64,000 nucleotides of DNA from Lachnospiraceae bacterium UBA3762 (GTDB lineage: Bacteria > Bacillota > Clostridia > Lachnospirales > Lachnospiraceae). The notes beneath the pieces were generated by a model that was not told the origin of the DNA, ran no database searches, and was given only the letters and a program-made list of their open reading frames with translations. The stretch lies in NCBI GenBank assembly GCA_002371615.1, contig DFGA01000017.1, forward strand, positions 124,001-188,000. The letters run 5' to 3'. A program made the translations under genes and the position numbers. Within the stretch, counting starts at the first letter, position 1; each line of letters starts with the position of its first letter. Below are positions 36,047 to 44,116 of the stretch, in pieces.

Positions 36047-36682
36047 ATGGAGATCAGAAAAGTTACGGATCCTGAATTTGCGGACTACGGCAAAGTACTT
36101 GAGGGTTATGATTTTAAGGGACTGATTAAGGCACTTGAAGATAAGACACCGTGCCCGGAAGGAACGGTATATGTCGGAAGTTGTCCGGATCTTGAGTATA
36201 CGGATGCATTCGGAGTACTTCAGAACAACGTTTACGGAGGAATGCCCATTCAGATCGGATATTGCAACGGTCACAACACGAAACTTAACTGTCTCGAGTA
36301 TCATCGTGACAGTGAGATCAATATGGGAACAAAGGATTTTATACTTCTTCTTGGTAAGGAAGGAGAGATTGAGAACGGAAAGTTTGACACTTCCAAAGTA
36401 AAAGCATTTCTTGTTCCCGCCGGTGTTGCTGTGGAAGTATATGCCACAACACTTCACTATGCACCTTGCAGTGCCAAGGCAGGGGACGGCTTCAAGGTTA
36501 TCGTTGTACTTCCGAAGGGAACGAACGGTCCGGCTCCCGCAATCTCTGCAAAGTGTGAAGAGGATAAGTGGATGACGGCCTGCAACAAGTGGCTTCTTGC
36601 CCATGCCGAATCATCGGAGGCAAAGGACGGCGCTTATGTCGGACTTACCGGGGTCAACATTGACATTGCCGGAGATATCTGA
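36047..36682 (+). CDS. DUF4867 cupin-like protein
   Basis: 211 residues resembling DUF4867, a family seen beside sugar isomerases and kinases. Seen: cupin-like stretch IQIGYCNGHNTKLNCLEYHRDSEIN with possible metal ligands (His, Glu, His) and a later VEVYATTLHYAPC. The ending TACNKWLLAHAES and GLTGVNIDIAGD is typical of sugar-converting cupins. The function is not established; a sugar epimerase, isomerase or mutarotase step between the isomerase and kinase is a reasonable proposal. GGAGAGG site, 27 bases after the kinase. Confidence 0.78.
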   Translation: MEIRKVTDPEFADYGKVLEGYDFKGLIKALEDKTPCPEGTVYVGSCPDLEYTDAFGVLQNNVYGGMPIQIGYCNGHNTKLNCLEYHRDSEINMGTKDFILLLGKEGEIENGKFDTSKVKAFLVPAGVAVEVYATTLHYAPCSAKAGDGFKVIVVLPKGTNGPAPAISAKCEEDKWMTACNKWLLAHAESSEAKDGAYVGLTGVNIDIAGDI

Positions 36683-36692
36683 ACCGTAATAG

Positions 36693-36727
36693 GAAAAATC
36701 TTAACCGATTAAGGATGATTTTTCATT
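36693..36727 (+). terminator. terminator-like hairpin after DUF4867 gene
   Basis: GAAAAATC (36693-36700) pairs with GATTTTTC (36717-36724), extended by TTAA/TTAA inside. Low GC makes it weak. It separates the transporter/kinase unit from the isomerase promoter. Confidence 0.55.
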
Positions 36728-36755
36728 TTACAATCGTTATGAATTGCAATACAAT
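36727..36755 (+). promoter_or_regulatory. isomerase gene promoter
   Basis: TTTACA (36727-36732), 17-base spacer, TACAAT (36750-36755), about 60 bases before the isomerase start. It lets the isomerase be expressed apart from the transporter genes. Confidence 0.68.
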
Positions 36756-36817
36756 TATATTCCAGAGGGTATCAATTTCTTAATGAACCCATACTTGAAA
36801 AGTCAGGAGGATTACAA

Positions 36818-38305
36818 ATGAATAACACACCCAAAATGAAAATCGGTATCGTGGGCGTTTCCCGTGACTGTTTCCCGGCAGAGCTCACTATCAGAAGAAG
36901 AAAAGCCCTTGTAGACGCTTATGCGGCAAAATATGATGCAGCTGACATCTATGAGTGTCCCGTTACTATCATTGAGAGCGAGATCGATATGAAGAACGCT
37001 CTTAAGGATATTAATGACAAGGGATGTAACGCTTTGTGCGTTTACCTCGGAAACTTCGGTCCGGAAATATCCGAGACAATGCTTGCACAGCAGTTTGACG
37101 GACCTGTAATGTTCTGTGCGGCAGCAGAAGAAGATTATGAATCTGTTACAACAAGCGGACGTGGCGATGCTTACTGCGGTATGCTTAATGCCAGCTACAA
37201 CCTTGCTCTTCGCGGAGTAAAGGCTTATATCCCCGAATATCCCGTAGGCGATGCTGAGGATTGTGCGGATATGATCCATACATTCCTTCCCGTTGCAAGA
37301 GCCGTATATGCTCTCAAGAATCTCAAGATATTCTCATTCGGTCCCAGACCTCTTAACTTCCTTGCTTGTAATGCTCCTATCAAGCAGCTGTACAATCTTG
37401 GAGTTGAGATTGAAGAGAACTCTGAGCTCGACCTTTTCGAAGCATATCATAAGCATGACAATGATTCACGTATTGCAGATGTTGTTAAGGATATGGAAGC
37501 AGAACTCGGTGTTGGTAACAAGAAGCCTGAAGTTCTTCCGAAACTTGCCCAGTATGAGCTGACTCTCCTTGACTGGATTGAAGAACACAAGGGATCAAAA
37601 GAGTTCTTTGCAATTGCCGGAAAGTGCTGGCCTGCATTCCAGACACAGTTTGGATTCGTTCCCTGCTATGTTAATTCAAGATTAACCGGCCGTGGAATTC
37701 CCGTATCATGTGAAGTTGATATTTACGGCGCTCTTTCGGAGTACATCGGAACCTGTGTAAGTGATGATATCGTAACACTTCTTGATATCAACAACTCCGT
37801 TCCGAAGATCATGTACAAGGATTCTATCGAAGGCAAGTTTGACTACAAGCTTACAGATACATTCATGGGATTCCATTGCGGAAATACATGCTCCAAGAAG
37901 CTTTGCAAGGCAGAGATGAAGTATCAGGCTATCATGGCAAGAAGCCTTCCTATCGAGGTTACAAACGGAACTCTTGAAGGTGACATCGCTCCCGGCGATA
38001 TCACATTCTACCGTCTGCAGTCAACTGCCGATAACAAGCTTCGCGCTTATGTTGCGGAAGGTGAGGTTCTCCCTGTTGAGACAAGATCATTCGGCGGCAT
38101 CGGTGTATTCGCTATACCCGAGATGGGAAGATTCTACCGTTATGCTCTTATAGACGGCAACTTCCCTCACCACGGCGCAGTTGCATTCGGACATCACGGA
38201 AAGGCACTCTTTGACGTATTCAAATACATCGGAGTACTTCCTGAGGAACTCGAGTACAACAGACCGGCAGGAAACCTCTACAAGACAGAGAATCCATATA
38301 AGTAA
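36818..38305 (+). CDS. L-fucose/L-arabinose isomerase family protein
   Basis: 495 residues of the fucose/arabinose isomerase fold rather than the usual XylA barrel. Seen: N-terminal IGIVGVSRDCFPAELTIRRRKA, LCVYLGNFGPEI, a middle part with FFAIAGKCWPAFQTQFGF and SCEVDIYGALSEY (a Glu and Asp in metal-binding positions), and a late GFHCGNTCSKKLC with a further possible His ligand. It should convert an aldopentose or deoxy-sugar to its ketose for the neighbouring kinase. L-arabinose or D-xylose are likely substrates from context. Strong GGAGG site; own promoter. No xylA, araD or fucA is present. Confidence 0.85.
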   Translation: MNNTPKMKIGIVGVSRDCFPAELTIRRRKALVDAYAAKYDAADIYECPVTIIESEIDMKNALKDINDKGCNALCVYLGNFGPEISETMLAQQFDGPVMFCAAAEEDYESVTTSGRGDAYCGMLNASYNLALRGVKAYIPEYPVGDAEDCADMIHTFLPVARAVYALKNLKIFSFGPRPLNFLACNAPIKQLYNLGVEIEENSELDLFEAYHKHDNDSRIADVVKDMEAELGVGNKKPEVLPKLAQYELTLLDWIEEHKGSKEFFAIAGKCWPAFQTQFGFVPCYVNSRLTGRGIPVSCEVDIYGALSEYIGTCVSDDIVTLLDINNSVPKIMYKDSIEGKFDYKLTDTFMGFHCGNTCSKKLCKAEMKYQAIMARSLPIEVTNGTLEGDIAPGDITFYRLQSTADNKLRAYVAEGEVLPVETRSFGGIGVFAIPEMGRFYRYALIDGNFPHHGAVAFGHHGKALFDVFKYIGVLPEELEYNRPAGNLYKTENPYK

Positions 38306-38326
38306 TAAGATTTATTAATAATTTCT

Positions 38327-38456
38327 CAGACGAGATCGTGGTATATTTCCGGGACGCTCCCGCTCACTGTCCTCGGTGCTCACGTTACTAGGCTCGTAAA
38401 TACCTTGCCAAGTAACGAGCCTGCGGAGTGCCCGTAAATATACACGGTCTCGTCTT
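38327..38456. repeat. long imperfect palindrome between isomerase gene and plsY
   Basis: AGACGAGATCGTG (38328-38340) pairs with CGGTCTCGTCTT (38445-38456), continuing through TATATTTCCGGG against CCCGTAAATATA. An inner hairpin GGCTCGT / ACGAGCC lies at 38391-38420. The total is about 130 bases and would fold into one long rod. It carries no reading frame with a ribosome binding site. It could be a small non-autonomous repeat element or a structured RNA acting as a terminator. Confidence 0.7.
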
Positions 38457-38496
38457 GATTATAGTTTGTAATTCATCCGGATTCCCTGTATTTACT

Positions 38497-38525
38497 TTGA
38501 CACTATATGTTACATGCTGTATAAT
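38497..38525 (+). promoter_or_regulatory. consensus promoter abutting plsY
   Basis: TTGACA (38497-38502), exactly 17 bases, TATAAT (38520-38525): a perfect sigma-A match. Transcription should begin near 38532-38533, which is the A of the plsY ATG, implying a leaderless message. Confidence 0.88.
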
Positions 38526-38532
38526 CCCACCT

Positions 38533-39225
38533 ATGAAGATCATGATAAATATTATTCTGGGAAGTCTGATAATCGGATATGCATTCGGGTGCATCAATCT
38601 TTCTTATATTCTTTCCAAGTTAAAAGGGTTTGATATCAGAAAATACGGATCCGGAAATGCCGGAGCTTCAAATGTTGTCATTGTGCTGGGAAAGAAGGCA
38701 GGACTGACGATAGCGGTACTGGATATACTTAAGGCTTTTGTTGCCTTTCGCCTCGCTCAATACGCGTTCCCTGAAGCTATGAGTGGGGACGTAAGTTACG
38801 CAGGTGTCATTGCGGGAGTTGGTTCGGTACTTGGTCATATTTTTCCGTTTTACATGGGATTTAAAGGCGGAAAGGGATTGGCATGCTTTGGTGGAACGGT
38901 TCTGGCTATCAATTACGTGATGTTTATTGTACTGTTTGTAGCGGCTCTTCTTATAGCAATAATAACCGATTATATCTGCTTTGCCCCCATCACGATGGCT
39001 TTTATTGTTCCGATAACTATCGGCGTTGTATACAAAACATGGGTGCCGTCTGCGATAATGGCTGTCGCGTCCGTAGCAATGCTCTATAAACACAGGCAGA
39101 ATATAGAGAGGATCAGATCCGGTGAAGAACTTCGCTTTCATTTCCTGTGGAGGCGCAAGGATGAGTCCGAAAGATTCGGCGTTATCGATGACGGAAAAGA
39201 TATTTTTAACAGGGAAGTTAAGTAA
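38533..39225 (+). CDS. plsY: glycerol-3-phosphate acyltransferase PlsY
   Basis: 230-residue integral membrane enzyme acylating glycerol 3-phosphate from acyl phosphate, first step of phospholipid synthesis. Seen: about five to six helices, motif 1 RKYGSGNAGASNV, motif 2 GHIFPFYMGFKGGKGLA, and later KTWVPSAIMAVASVAMLYKHRQNIERI. The start at 38533 (or 38542) has no ribosome binding site and coincides with the predicted transcription start; a more distal ATG would lie upstream of the promoter. It feeds PlsC (3058). Twelve bases separate it from the next gene. Confidence 0.93.
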   Translation: MKIMINIILGSLIIGYAFGCINLSYILSKLKGFDIRKYGSGNAGASNVVIVLGKKAGLTIAVLDILKAFVAFRLAQYAFPEAMSGDVSYAGVIAGVGSVLGHIFPFYMGFKGGKGLACFGGTVLAINYVMFIVLFVAALLIAIITDYICFAPITMAFIVPITIGVVYKTWVPSAIMAVASVAMLYKHRQNIERIRSGEELRFHFLWRRKDESERFGVIDDGKDIFNREVK

Positions 39226-39237
39226 AGGAGAAATATT

Positions 39238-40422
39238 ATGGAAGAAAGTTCAGTCAGCAAAAGTAAACAGAAAAGAGAAGAGAGGGCCCAGAATGCTGCC
39301 AAGAAGAAGAGGAACTCTCTTATTGCAAAGATAATCAGTATCGTCATTGCAGTTGCGGTTATCGGACTAGCTGTATTCGGAATCGTAAGGGTAATAATCA
39401 AAGAAGCCAACACAATAGCTGCAAGCGGGGATTATTCCGCACAGCTTGATGATAACGGATTCGTTAAGGGAATTAAAGCTACCGATTATGTGACATTGTG
39501 TGACTACAAGAATATCGAGGTTCCTTTGAGCGAAGTTACCTATACCGATGAAGAGTTCAAGAATGTTATTGATCAAAACCTGTCCGCTCACCAGGTTCTT
39601 AAGGAAGAAGGAGTGGTTGCTGACGGAGACAAGGTTAATATAGACTATGTCGGAACAATGGACGGCGTGGAATTTGAAGGCGGTAATTCCGGCGGAAACG
39701 GTTATGATCTTACTATCGGAAGCGGTCAGTTTATAGAAGGGTTTGAAAGCCAGCTTATAGGTCATAAGGCGGGAGAAGATGTTACAGTTAAGGTCACATT
39801 CCCCGAGGATTACGGCCAGGCTGATCTTGCAGGTAAGCCGGCTGAATTTGCCGTTACAATACACGGAATATATGCGAATCCCGAGTACAATGATGATTTT
39901 GTTAAAGAAAACTATCCCGATATGGGTTCGACGGTTGCCGAATACGAGCAGGCACTTAAGGATGAATACTATGAGGGATCGCTTAAGGATTACGTTACGA
40001 ACTATGTTGTCGACAATTCGACCGTTAACAAGTTCCCCAGCAAGTATCTCAAGAACCTTAAGTCAACAACAAAGTATTCCGATGTTCAGTCATATGAGTA
40101 CATGAACCAGATGTATCAGCAATATGGGATGGAATCGGGATCGTTTGAAGATTTCATCGGAATGAGCGATGACGAGTACAATGCTGATATTATTGACAGG
40201 GCACAGAAATTTGCCAAGGCGGATCTTGTATATCAGGCGATACTTGAAACGGAAGGGATCACTCTTACCGAAGCTGATGCCGAAGCAAATGTCAAGGAAA
40301 TGTATGGCGGAGATGAATACTACAACAACTCGGTAGAAACATACGGTAAAGGTTATACCAATAAAAGTGCAGTTAAGAACAAGGCGGTTGATATAGCTCT
40401 TGAGGGTGCGACCGTCAAGTAA
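39238..40422 (+). CDS. membrane-anchored FKBP/trigger-factor-like peptidyl-prolyl isomerase
   Basis: 394 residues. A Lys/Arg-rich cytoplasmic start, one helix (about 27-52), then an extracytoplasmic part: a short linker, VTLCDYKNIEVPLSEVTYTDEE, an FKBP PPIase domain (about 115-205: DGDKVNIDYVGTMDGVEFEGG, IGSGQFIEGFESQLIGHKAGE, VTFPEDY), then a helical trigger-factor-like C-domain. Ribosomal trigger factor lacks a membrane anchor, so this is an exported folding factor. AAGGAG site; follows plsY by 12 bases. Compare the PPIase-less lipoprotein at 23500. Confidence 0.87.
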   Translation: MEESSVSKSKQKREERAQNAAKKKRNSLIAKIISIVIAVAVIGLAVFGIVRVIIKEANTIAASGDYSAQLDDNGFVKGIKATDYVTLCDYKNIEVPLSEVTYTDEEFKNVIDQNLSAHQVLKEEGVVADGDKVNIDYVGTMDGVEFEGGNSGGNGYDLTIGSGQFIEGFESQLIGHKAGEDVTVKVTFPEDYGQADLAGKPAEFAVTIHGIYANPEYNDDFVKENYPDMGSTVAEYEQALKDEYYEGSLKDYVTNYVVDNSTVNKFPSKYLKNLKSTTKYSDVQSYEYMNQMYQQYGMESGSFEDFIGMSDDEYNADIIDRAQKFAKADLVYQAILETEGITLTEADAEANVKEMYGGDEYYNNSVETYGKGYTNKSAVKNKAVDIALEGATVK

Positions 40423-40454
40423 AGTTTTTGTTTTATATAATAGTGTTTTGCGGT

Positions 40455-40487
40455 AAAATAGTACAGAGTATTCTGTACTATTTTATT
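40455..40487 (+). terminator. rho-independent terminator
   Basis: 13-bp stem AAAATAGTACAGA / TCTGTACTATTTT with a 4-base loop, followed by ATTATA. It closes the plsY and trigger-factor-like pair; stem is AT-rich, so efficiency may be moderate. Confidence 0.8.
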
Positions 40488-40519
40488 ATACTCAATATTA
40501 ACAGGCATCGGAGGCAGAT

Positions 40520-42595
40520 ATGCCGGATTACATCAAGCTTAAGGATTTGGCAAAACATCTTGGAATTAACAGAGGGGACAGGATATACGTTACCAGTGAT
40601 GTAAAATCACTTCTCTATGAATGTATGCATCATGATGACGACACGGATCTGAACATTCTGATAGATGGTATCATTGATATTATAGGCGAGGAAGGCTCAC
40701 TCGTATTTCCTACATTTAACTGGAGCTTTTGCGGCGGAGAACCCTTTGATTATTACAAGACTCCGGCCAAGACAGGGTCGCTGTGTAAGATAGCGATGGC
40801 AAGGGATGATTTTCGCCGCACGCGTCATCCTATCTATTCGTTTACGTGTTGGGGAGCGGATACCGATGAACTGTGTGCCCTTGATAACAAGAGTTCCTTC
40901 GGGGAGGATTCCCCTTTTGCATATATGGTAAAGCACGGATACAGAAATCTGTTCATAGACAAAGATCTCGAGCATTCGTTTGTGTTCGTTCACTATGCGG
41001 AACAGTCGGTAGGCAATCTCCATGACAATTACAGATACCTCAAGGATTTTACGGCGGATTATACGGATGAAAACGGGGTTGTGACGAGGCGTACATACGA
41101 TATGAACGTGCGTGCACTCGATAAGGATGTAACCAATGTAATATATGCCTTCGAAGATGAATTCATCGAAAAGGGCATAATGAAACGGTTTTATATTAAC
41201 GGGCTTGAATACAAGATGATCGAGCTTGCCAAGTCCCATCCGGTATTGCAGGAAGATGTCAGGCATAACAGGAGCCGCAGGATCTGCTCATACATCGGTC
41301 AGGACAATCCGTATCTTGAAGACGGAAAGGAAATGTTTGCCCGTGCGAAGGAATTGTTTCCCATTTGCAGGAGCATTATGGGACCGGGAGTTCGGGAAAC
41401 CTTTGATATTCTTCTTAAGTACATGCCGGATATGAAGCTTTACGAGGTTCCCACCGGAACAAAGGTATTTGACTGGACTGTTCCCAACGAGTGGACTATA
41501 AGGGACGCTTATATTGAAGATGAGAAGGGATGCCGCATAGTTGACATGAAGGTAAACAATCTTCATGTGATGGGATATTCCACGCCTGTTGACGAATGGA
41601 TGACGCTTCCGGAGCTTAAGGAACATATATATACGCTTCCGGACCAGCCCGATCTGATCCCCTACTGCACATCGTATTACAAGGAACGCTGGGGTTTCTG
41701 CATGAGCGAAAATCAGTTGCGGACACTTCCTGACGGAAAATATCATGCTTACATAGATTCGAATCTTGCACCCGGATCACTTACATACGGAGAACTCCTC
41801 ATACCCGGCAGCAGCAGTGAAGAGATATTCTTCAGTTCATATATATGCCATCCGTCTATGGCAAACAATGAATGCTCGGGTCCGGTAGTAATGACGAAGC
41901 TTGCCGAGTACATCCGGAACATGCCGAACAGGAGATATTCATACAGGCTTGTCCTGCTACCTGAGACGATCGGAGCCATTACCTACATATCGCGCAATCT
42001 CGACGTGATGAAGAAGAACATAATCGCGGGATTTAATGTTACCTGTGTGGGAGATGACAGGGCATATTCCATAGTTCATTCCAAATATGCCAATACTCTT
42101 GCCGACAGGGTCATGATGAATGTGCTCAAAGGCCATGATCCGAACTTCTGCGAGTATTCATACCTTGAAAGGGGAAGCGACGAGCGGCAGTATCAGGCGC
42201 CGGGAGTTGATATTCCGCTTGTTTGCTTTTGCCGGTCCAAGTACCACATATATCCCGAGTATCACACAAGCGGAGATAATCTTGATATCATATCTCCTGA
42301 CGGACTGGGCGGCAGTCTTGACGTTCTGCTCAAGTGTATCGAAGCCCTTGAGAACAACAGGAAGTATAAGATAACCTGTCTGTGCGAACCGCAGCTGGGA
42401 AGGCGGGGACTTATGCCGACCACAAGCAACAAGAACAGTTACAGGGATACACTTATTCTTAAGGATCTGTCCGCATATGCCGACGGAACAAACGATATAT
42501 TTGAGCTCAGCGATTACATAGGACACAGTGTGGCGGATATGTTGCCCACGGTACGCAAAATGGTGGAAGCGGGACTTCTTGAAGCTGTTAAATAG
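40520..42595 (+). CDS. AAC(3)-like acyltransferase fused to an M28/DUF4910 aminopeptidase-like domain
   Basis: 691 residues, no signal peptide. Residues 1-265 are an AAC(3)-family N-acyltransferase: GEEGSLVFPTFNWSFC, TRHPIYSFTCWG with the catalytic-type His, FGEDSPFAYMV and LEHSFVFVHYAEQS. Residues about 270-620 resemble DUF4910/M28 zinc peptidases: AKELFPICRSIMG, DEWMTLPELKEHI, SSYICHPSMANNECSG, LLPETIGAITY and YHTSGDNLD with possible metal residues. Residues about 625-691 look like a winged helix. The fusion is unusual to me. It precedes an acyl carrier protein gene and a MaoC gene, suggesting an acylation or amide-processing role on a small molecule or sugar rather than drug resistance. 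Confidence 0.8.
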   Translation: MPDYIKLKDLAKHLGINRGDRIYVTSDVKSLLYECMHHDDDTDLNILIDGIIDIIGEEGSLVFPTFNWSFCGGEPFDYYKTPAKTGSLCKIAMARDDFRRTRHPIYSFTCWGADTDELCALDNKSSFGEDSPFAYMVKHGYRNLFIDKDLEHSFVFVHYAEQSVGNLHDNYRYLKDFTADYTDENGVVTRRTYDMNVRALDKDVTNVIYAFEDEFIEKGIMKRFYINGLEYKMIELAKSHPVLQEDVRHNRSRRICSYIGQDNPYLEDGKEMFARAKELFPICRSIMGPGVRETFDILLKYMPDMKLYEVPTGTKVFDWTVPNEWTIRDAYIEDEKGCRIVDMKVNNLHVMGYSTPVDEWMTLPELKEHIYTLPDQPDLIPYCTSYYKERWGFCMSENQLRTLPDGKYHAYIDSNLAPGSLTYGELLIPGSSSEEIFFSSYICHPSMANNECSGPVVMTKLAEYIRNMPNRRYSYRLVLLPETIGAITYISRNLDVMKKNIIAGFNVTCVGDDRAYSIVHSKYANTLADRVMMNVLKGHDPNFCEYSYLERGSDERQYQAPGVDIPLVCFCRSKYHIYPEYHTSGDNLDIISPDGLGGSLDVLLKCIEALENNRKYKITCLCEPQLGRRGLMPTTSNKNSYRDTLILKDLSAYADGTNDIFELSDYIGHSVADMLPTVRKMVEAGLLEAVK

Positions 42596-42627
42596 TGTGG
42601 CTCTCAGGAAGCGGAAAGGTTACGGAA

Positions 42628-42867
42628 ATGACACATAGTGAAATAATGGAAATAGTCCAGAGAATATTCAGAGAGGTATTTGATGATGACACCCTTGTTA
42701 TCGAGGACTCTACCAATTCATCGGATATAGAAGACTGGGATTCCCTTGAGCACATTACCCTCGTTGTTTCAATGGAGAAGGAATTCGGGCTCAAATTCGA
42801 CCTCAAGGAAGTTAACGAGCTTGCAAATGTGGGAGAGATGGTTGATCTGATCGCATCCAAGCTGTGA
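42628..42867 (+). CDS. acyl carrier protein
   Basis: 79 residues from the ATG at 42628 (MTHSEIMEIVQRIFREVF), preceded by AAAGG; an in-frame GTG at 42595 would add an unlikely leader. The phosphopantetheine Ser lies in DWDSLEHI, surrounded by acidic helices as in all ACPs. It is not flanked by fatty-acid synthesis genes, and its sequence (DDDTLVIEDSTNSSDIEDW) is of the type found in specialised acyl or peptide pathways. Most likely it carries the acyl group for the neighbouring transferase or hydratase. Confidence 0.88.
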   Translation: MTHSEIMEIVQRIFREVFDDDTLVIEDSTNSSDIEDWDSLEHITLVVSMEKEFGLKFDLKEVNELANVGEMVDLIASKL

Positions 42868-42919
42868 GAGTATTTGTGATTACATGAAAGCATCAAAACC
42901 CTGCAGGACCTATACATAA

Positions 42920-43348
42920 ATGGAAAATCATATGAACGAATACAGATACGAAGAAATAGATATTGGCCAAAGAGAGAGCTTTTCGGTTACGGTCACGGAA
43001 GAGATGATGTCATCATTTTGTGCGATTACCGGAGACATCAACCCCCTTCACAATGATGAGGATTATGCCGTATCCAAGGGACACCCCGGGAAAGTTGTGT
43101 ACGGAATGCTTACGGCATCCCTTCTGTCCACACTTGCCGGCGTATATCTTCCGGGCAAAAACAGCCTGATACATGAGGTTAAGATCAAATTCTCCAAGCC
43201 GGTTTACATCGGAGATACTCTCACGGTAGAGGGTATAGTTGAAGAAAAACATGATGTGTATTCACTGATCATTCTTAAAGTTTTGATACGTAACCAGAAC
43301 GGTGATAAGGTCTTAAAAGCAACGATGCAGGTCGGAGTAGACAGTTAA
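42920..43348 (+). CDS. MaoC-like (R)-specific enoyl hydratase
   Basis: 142-residue hot-dog protein with the MaoC signature ITGDINPLHNDEDYA (catalytic Asp and His), followed by GMLTASLLSTLAG and SKPVYIGDTL. Such enzymes hydrate trans-enoyl-CoA or enoyl-ACP to the (R)-3-hydroxy form, or the reverse. Start at 42920 with GCAGGA about 12 bases upstream; 42932 is an alternative. It follows the ACP gene by 52 bases, so an ACP-bound substrate is plausible but unproven. Confidence 0.87.
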   Translation: MENHMNEYRYEEIDIGQRESFSVTVTEEMMSSFCAITGDINPLHNDEDYAVSKGHPGKVVYGMLTASLLSTLAGVYLPGKNSLIHEVKIKFSKPVYIGDTLTVEGIVEEKHDVYSLIILKVLIRNQNGDKVLKATMQVGVDS

Positions 43349-43374
43349 GCAGCAGTATTCAGAAGGAGGAGAAA

Positions 43375-44097
43375 ATGACACCACAGGAAACATTACAGCA
43401 ATGGATAACAGAGTCGGATAATATAGTATTTTTCGGGGGTGCGGGTGTTTCGACCGAAAGCGGTATCCCGGATTTTCGAAGTGTAGACGGATTGTATAAT
43501 CAGAAGTATGATTACCCTCCCGAAACGATCCTGAGTCATACGTTTTACAGAAGTAAGCCGGAGGAGTTCTACAGATTCTACAGAGACAAGATGCTCTGCA
43601 CTACCGCCAAACCCAATAAAGCACATCTGAAACTGGCAGAGCTTGAGAAGGCGGGAAAACTGAAAGCGGTTGTGACACAGAATATTGACGGCCTACACCA
43701 GGCTGCCGGGAGCCGGGAAGTTCTCGAACTCCACGGAAGCGTACTGCGCAATTATTGTGAATCATGTGGAAAATCATTTGATGTGGATTACATTATAAAC
43801 AGCGAAGGTGTTCCGAAGTGTGACAAATGCGGCGGGCCTATAAAGCCGGATGTCGTTCTGTATGAAGAAGGCCTTGACAGTAACGTAATGAGCAAATCGG
43901 TAAACTACATAGCAAATGCGGATGTTCTTATAATAGGAGGAACTTCCCTTGCGGTTTATCCCGCTGCAGGTCTCATTGATTACTACAGAGGGCATAAGCT
44001 CGTATTGATCAATAAGTCCAAAACGCCGATGGATTCGAGAGCCGATCTTGTGATAAATGACAGTATAGGGGCTGTTTTAGGTGCAATAACGGTTTGA
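43375..44097 (+). CDS. cobB: NAD-dependent protein deacetylase (sirtuin)
   Basis: 240 residues. NAD-binding GAGVSTESGIPDFRSVDG, catalytic His in LELHGSV, TQNIDGLH, a zinc module with CESC and CDKC, and the C-terminal GTSLAVYPAAGL and LINKSKTP. Sirtuins remove acetyl or longer acyl groups from lysines using NAD. A strong AAGGAGGAG site. Family symbol is by homology. It lies between the ACP-MaoC pair and the ribosomal operon; a role reversing acyl-CoA synthetase acetylation is known in other bacteria, and an acyl-AMP ligase lies 1.5 kb downstream. Confidence 0.93.
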   Translation: MTPQETLQQWITESDNIVFFGGAGVSTESGIPDFRSVDGLYNQKYDYPPETILSHTFYRSKPEEFYRFYRDKMLCTTAKPNKAHLKLAELEKAGKLKAVVTQNIDGLHQAAGSREVLELHGSVLRNYCESCGKSFDVDYIINSEGVPKCDKCGGPIKPDVVLYEEGLDSNVMSKSVNYIANADVLIIGGTSLAVYPAAGLIDYYRGHKLVLINKSKTPMDSRADLVINDSIGAVLGAITV

Positions 44098-44116
44098 TTT
44101 TTGTTTCCGAAACCCC

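Noticed and set aside
36011..36604. 197-codon minus-strand frame opposite the DUF4867 gene
   Set aside because: Shadow of a well-supported plus-strand gene, without ribosome binding site or recognisable domain.
40520..41314. Aminoglycoside resistance gene
   Set aside because: The AAC(3)-like part is fused to a peptidase-like domain and grouped with an ACP and a hydratase, with no mobile or resistance context; family resemblance alone is not evidence of drug resistance.
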